DNA from: Methylococcales bacterium
Lineage (GTDB): Bacteria > Pseudomonadota > Gammaproteobacteria > Methylococcales > Methylomonadaceae
Assembly (NCBI GenBank): GCA_028712795.1
Contig: JAQTPT010000010.1
Span: 1-64,000, forward strand
Length of the DNA: 64,000 nucleotides
Reading direction: 5' to 3'
The position numbers and the translations under genes were made by a program. The first letter of the stretch is position 1; each line of letters begins with the position of its first letter. The notes under the pieces were generated by a model, which worked only from the letters and a program-made list of their open reading frames with translations, searched no databases and was not told the origin of the DNA. Shown piece after piece: positions 63,549-64,000 of the stretch.

Positions 63549-64000
63549 ATGTCTTGTTATCTTCCATTTACTGTTATTGATACCGAACTATTCCCTGCCA
63601 ATTACTTATCAGGCAGGCAACGCTGGTTGGCTGAACTTGGCCGGGACGCGCGCCGGTTTTCCTATCCCTGTTTTGGCAGCGGTCCTGAAGGCGAAGCGCT
63701 GTTTACCGATACTGTTTGGATCGGCTCGGAAGATGCTGGTAAAGTTGTGGTGTTACTCGGTGGCACGCATGGTGTTGAAGGCTTTGCGGGCAGTGCGGCT
63801 GAAACTGATGTTCTGCGGTTGATTAAGGATGGACAACTTGTTATACCGGCTGATACAGCCGTTTTAATGGTGCATGCGTTAACGCCCTGGGGTTATGCCT
63901 GGTTGCGCCGCTGTGGTGCCGATGGCGTTGACCTTAATCGAAACGTGGTCGACTTTTCCAAGCCGTTACCTGAAAACAGCGGTTATGAGGCGCTTAAACA
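63549..64000 (+). CDS. DUF2817 (M14-like) peptidase-family protein, 5' part
   Basis: The first 150 codons are present and the gene runs out of the window. VVLLGGTHGVEGFAGSAAET contains the zinc-binding HxxE, and HALTPWGYAWLRRCGADGV followed by DLNRNVVDF matches the substrate-binding part of M14-like carboxypeptidases and aspartoacylases in DUF2817. The ATG is preceded by TCAGGTAATT. It is divergent from the RimK-like gene, with a 143-bp shared promoter region. Confidence 0.8.
   Translation, partial: MSCYLPFTVIDTELFPANYLSGRQRWLAELGRDARRFSYPCFGSGPEGEALFTDTVWIGSEDAGKVVVLLGGTHGVEGFAGSAAETDVLRLIKDGQLVIPADTAVLMVHALTPWGYAWLRRCGADGVDLNRNVVDFSKPLPENSGYEALK

Overview
The window looks like chromosome from a nitrogen-fixing gammaproteobacterium, most likely a type I methanotroph (Methylococcales) or a close relative. 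This rests on an Azotobacter-type nif accessory block (iscA-nif, nifU, nifS, nifV, cysE, nifW, nifZ, nifM, clpX, nifF) joined to typical gammaproteobacterial housekeeping genes (lon-hupB, birA-coaX, argG, ppsA, NADP-type icd, recG, ubiC). No methane or methanol oxidation gene lies in the window, so the methanotroph assignment is an inference.

Layout. 1-10.8 kb is housekeeping on the minus strand: tRNA-Asp (cut by the window edge), tRNA-Val, hupB, lon with a heat-shock-like promoter, a VF530-type protein, a RIO-like kinase, a flavoprotein, argG and a birA-coaX pair, with a small plus-strand cytochrome c between them. 11-18.7 kb carries ppsA, a FitAB/VapBC toxin-antitoxin pair, a patch of REP palindromes around a dead REP-associated transposase, and the ergothioneine genes egtB-egtD. 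19-29 kb is a loose accessory stretch: Kir-type K+ channel, truncated haemoglobin, a truncated nitronate monooxygenase, an SDR lacking its catalytic Tyr, a complete RND efflux operon and an IstB remnant.

29.2-42.6 kb is the nif accessory block. The main operon reads leftwards from a good sigma-54 promoter with a NifA-type TGT-N10-ACA site about 110 bp upstream. It contains Fe-S assembly genes (iscA-nif, nifU, nifS), homocitrate synthase (nifV), O-acetylserine supply for nifS (cysE), MoFe and Fe protein maturation genes (nifW, nifZ, nifM), a nif-linked clpX and a nitrogenase flavodoxin (nifF). Less familiar members are a fused glutaredoxin-BolA protein, a Rieske protein, an RseC-like protein, a helical-repeat-like protein and two very small genes (48 and 36 codons). 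Divergently lie a short NifZ-domain gene and a tandem SagB-like nitroreductase.

42.6-48 kb is decayed surface and IS territory (S74-chaperoned repeat protein, internally deleted Wza-like lipoprotein, transposase fragments). 48.9-53.7 kb returns to housekeeping (icd, ridA, recG, ubiC). 53.9-57.8 kb holds what I read as a broken diversity-generating retroelement (DGR): a 972-aa DUF4062/nSTAND/TM/FGE-fold protein whose C-terminus looks like a variable region, an Avd-like gene, and only the first ~40 residues of a reverse transcriptase. The right end carries a DUF2272 lipoprotein, an exported metallophosphoesterase, a RimK-type ATP-grasp protein and the start of a DUF2817 peptidase-like gene.

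A second theme is REP elements. At least nine sites in five or more sequence families share the form GTAG plus a palindrome, several of them as inverted pairs (REPINs). At two sites the TAG of that tetranucleotide is the stop codon of the neighbouring gene (nifS and the SagB-like gene).
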